Assembly: GCA_012515925.1 (NCBI GenBank)
Contig: JAAYXM010000054.1
Location: forward strand, 1-7,321
Source: Clostridiales bacterium
GTDB lineage: Bacteria; Bacillota; Clostridia; Oscillospirales; JAAYXM01
Reading direction: 5' to 3'
Length of the DNA: 7,321 nucleotides
Shown piece by piece: positions 6,656-7,321 of the stretch. The position numbers and the translations under genes were made by a program. Under the pieces are notes generated by a model. That model searched no databases. It was not told the DNA's origin and saw only the letters and a list, made by a program, of their open reading frames with translations. Positions within the stretch are counted from its first letter, which is position 1; every line of letters begins with the position of its first letter.

Positions 6656-7321
6656 TTATGAGAAAACGAAATAGGCTAATACGATGATTCCGAGAATAAT
6701 CCTGTAATATCCGAAGGGCTTGAAATCGCGGTTTTTTATAAAGTTCATCAGGAATTTAATCGCGAACACCGATACGGCAAACGCGGTGATAAACCCGGTA
6801 ATCAGAACGGACCATTCGTTGCCGGAAAGGTTAAACCCGAATTTAACGAGCTTTAAGAAGCTTGCGCCGAACATTACCGGGATTGCGAGGAAAAACGAAA
6901 ATTCCGCCGCGGTCTTTCGCGACGTGCCGAGGAGAATCGCGCCGAGTATCGTCGCGCCCGACCGCGAGGTGCCCGGAATCAGGGATAAAACCTGAAAGCC
7001 GCCTATCATAAGCGCGGTTTTGAAATCAAGCTTGTCAAGACTTGTTATTTCGCTTTTTCGCTTGCGGTTTTCAACAATTAAAAACAATATGCCGTACAGT
7101 ATAAGCGTAACCGCCACAACCCGGTAATTGAAAAACAGCTCGTCTATTTTTTCGTCAAACAGAAAGCCGATTACGGCGGCGGGGATAACCGCGACAACCA
7201 CCTTAAGCCAAAGCAGGAGCACGTTTTGTTTTTCGTCCGGCGTTTTATTCGCGGACAGCGGGTTAAGCCTGTCGAAATAAAGCAGAAGTACCGCGAAAAT
7301 CGAGCCCAGCTGGATTACGAC
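6656..7321 (-). CDS. uppP: Undecaprenyl-diphosphatase UppP/BacA, N-terminus beyond window
   Basis: The frame is open from the TAA stop at 6656-6658 to the window edge, giving 221 visible residues. The first visible ones read VVIQLGSIFAVLLLYFDRLN, which is typical of UppP from about residue 50 onward. The N-terminal part, with the catalytic Glu-rich region and first PVSSTGH motif, lies outside. The second active-site motif PGTSRSG is present (visible residues 116-122), followed by AAEFSFFLAIPVMFGA. Several hydrophobic helices match this multi-span membrane enzyme. UppP removes a phosphate from undecaprenyl diphosphate, recycling the lipid carrier for peptidoglycan and other wall polymers, and overproduction gives bacitracin resistance. 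A GTG at 7222 is an internal Val codon, not the start, because the homology continues upstream of it. The gene is convergent with the pilus operon and probably unrelated to it. Confidence 0.93.
   Translation of the reverse strand, partial: VVIQLGSIFAVLLLYFDRLNPLSANKTPDEKQNVLLLWLKVVVAVIPAAVIGFLFDEKIDELFFNYRVVAVTLILYGILFLIVENRKRKSEITSLDKLDFKTALMIGGFQVLSLIPGTSRSGATILGAILLGTSRKTAAEFSFFLAIPVMFGASFLKLVKFGFNLSGNEWSVLITGFITAFAVSVFAIKFLMNFIKNRDFKPFGYYRIILGIIVLAYFVFS

Noticed and set aside
6720..6995. Open + strand frame of 91 codons within uppP
   Set aside because: It is antisense to the UppP PGTSRSG region, and its translation resembles no protein family that I recognise.

Overview
The window carries most of the inner-membrane and cytoplasmic core of a Tad/Flp-type pilus (type IVc) locus on the + strand, followed by a convergent, partial undecaprenyl-diphosphatase gene on the - strand. 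The likely host is a monoderm Firmicute of the Clostridia type. This rests on strong AGGAGG-like ribosome sites, closely packed genes, frequent ATA and AGG codons, a DivIVA-family protein, and the absence of any secretin or outer-membrane gene in the visible part. Base composition looks mid-range and even across the window. Species-level assignment is not possible from the sequence alone.

Layout: cpaB (19-693) encodes a membrane-anchored SAF-domain protein. cpaE/tadZ (738-1889) encodes a MinD/ParA-like ATPase with a degenerate receiver domain. cpaF/tadA (1904-3247) encodes the secretion ATPase. tadB (3267-4205) and tadC (4217-5137) encode the paired inner-membrane platform proteins. A small DUF192 gene (5147-5491) and a 324-residue coiled-coil protein with a DivIVA-type N-terminus (5506-6480) follow. 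The seven genes lie in one direction with gaps of 9 to 44 bases and no internal terminator, so they are probably one operon. The operon begins upstream of the window. A 13-bp perfect inverted repeat (6548-6590) sits midway between the operon's last stop and the convergent uppP stop, and probably terminates transcription from both sides. A short 7-base tandem repeat lies beside it.

How they work together: CpaF would hydrolyse ATP to drive the TadB/TadC platform, which assembles Flp pilin subunits. CpaE would place the machine in the cell, and CpaB would act on the extracytoplasmic side. No pilin, prepilin peptidase (TadV/CpaA) or TadE/F-like minor pilin is seen here. These must lie upstream or elsewhere in the genome if the machine is functional.

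The least ordinary part is the 3' end of the operon. A DivIVA-like scaffold and a DUF192 protein follow directly after tadC. I infer that the DivIVA-like protein may position the pilus machine, perhaps through the MinD-like CpaE; this is not shown by the sequence.
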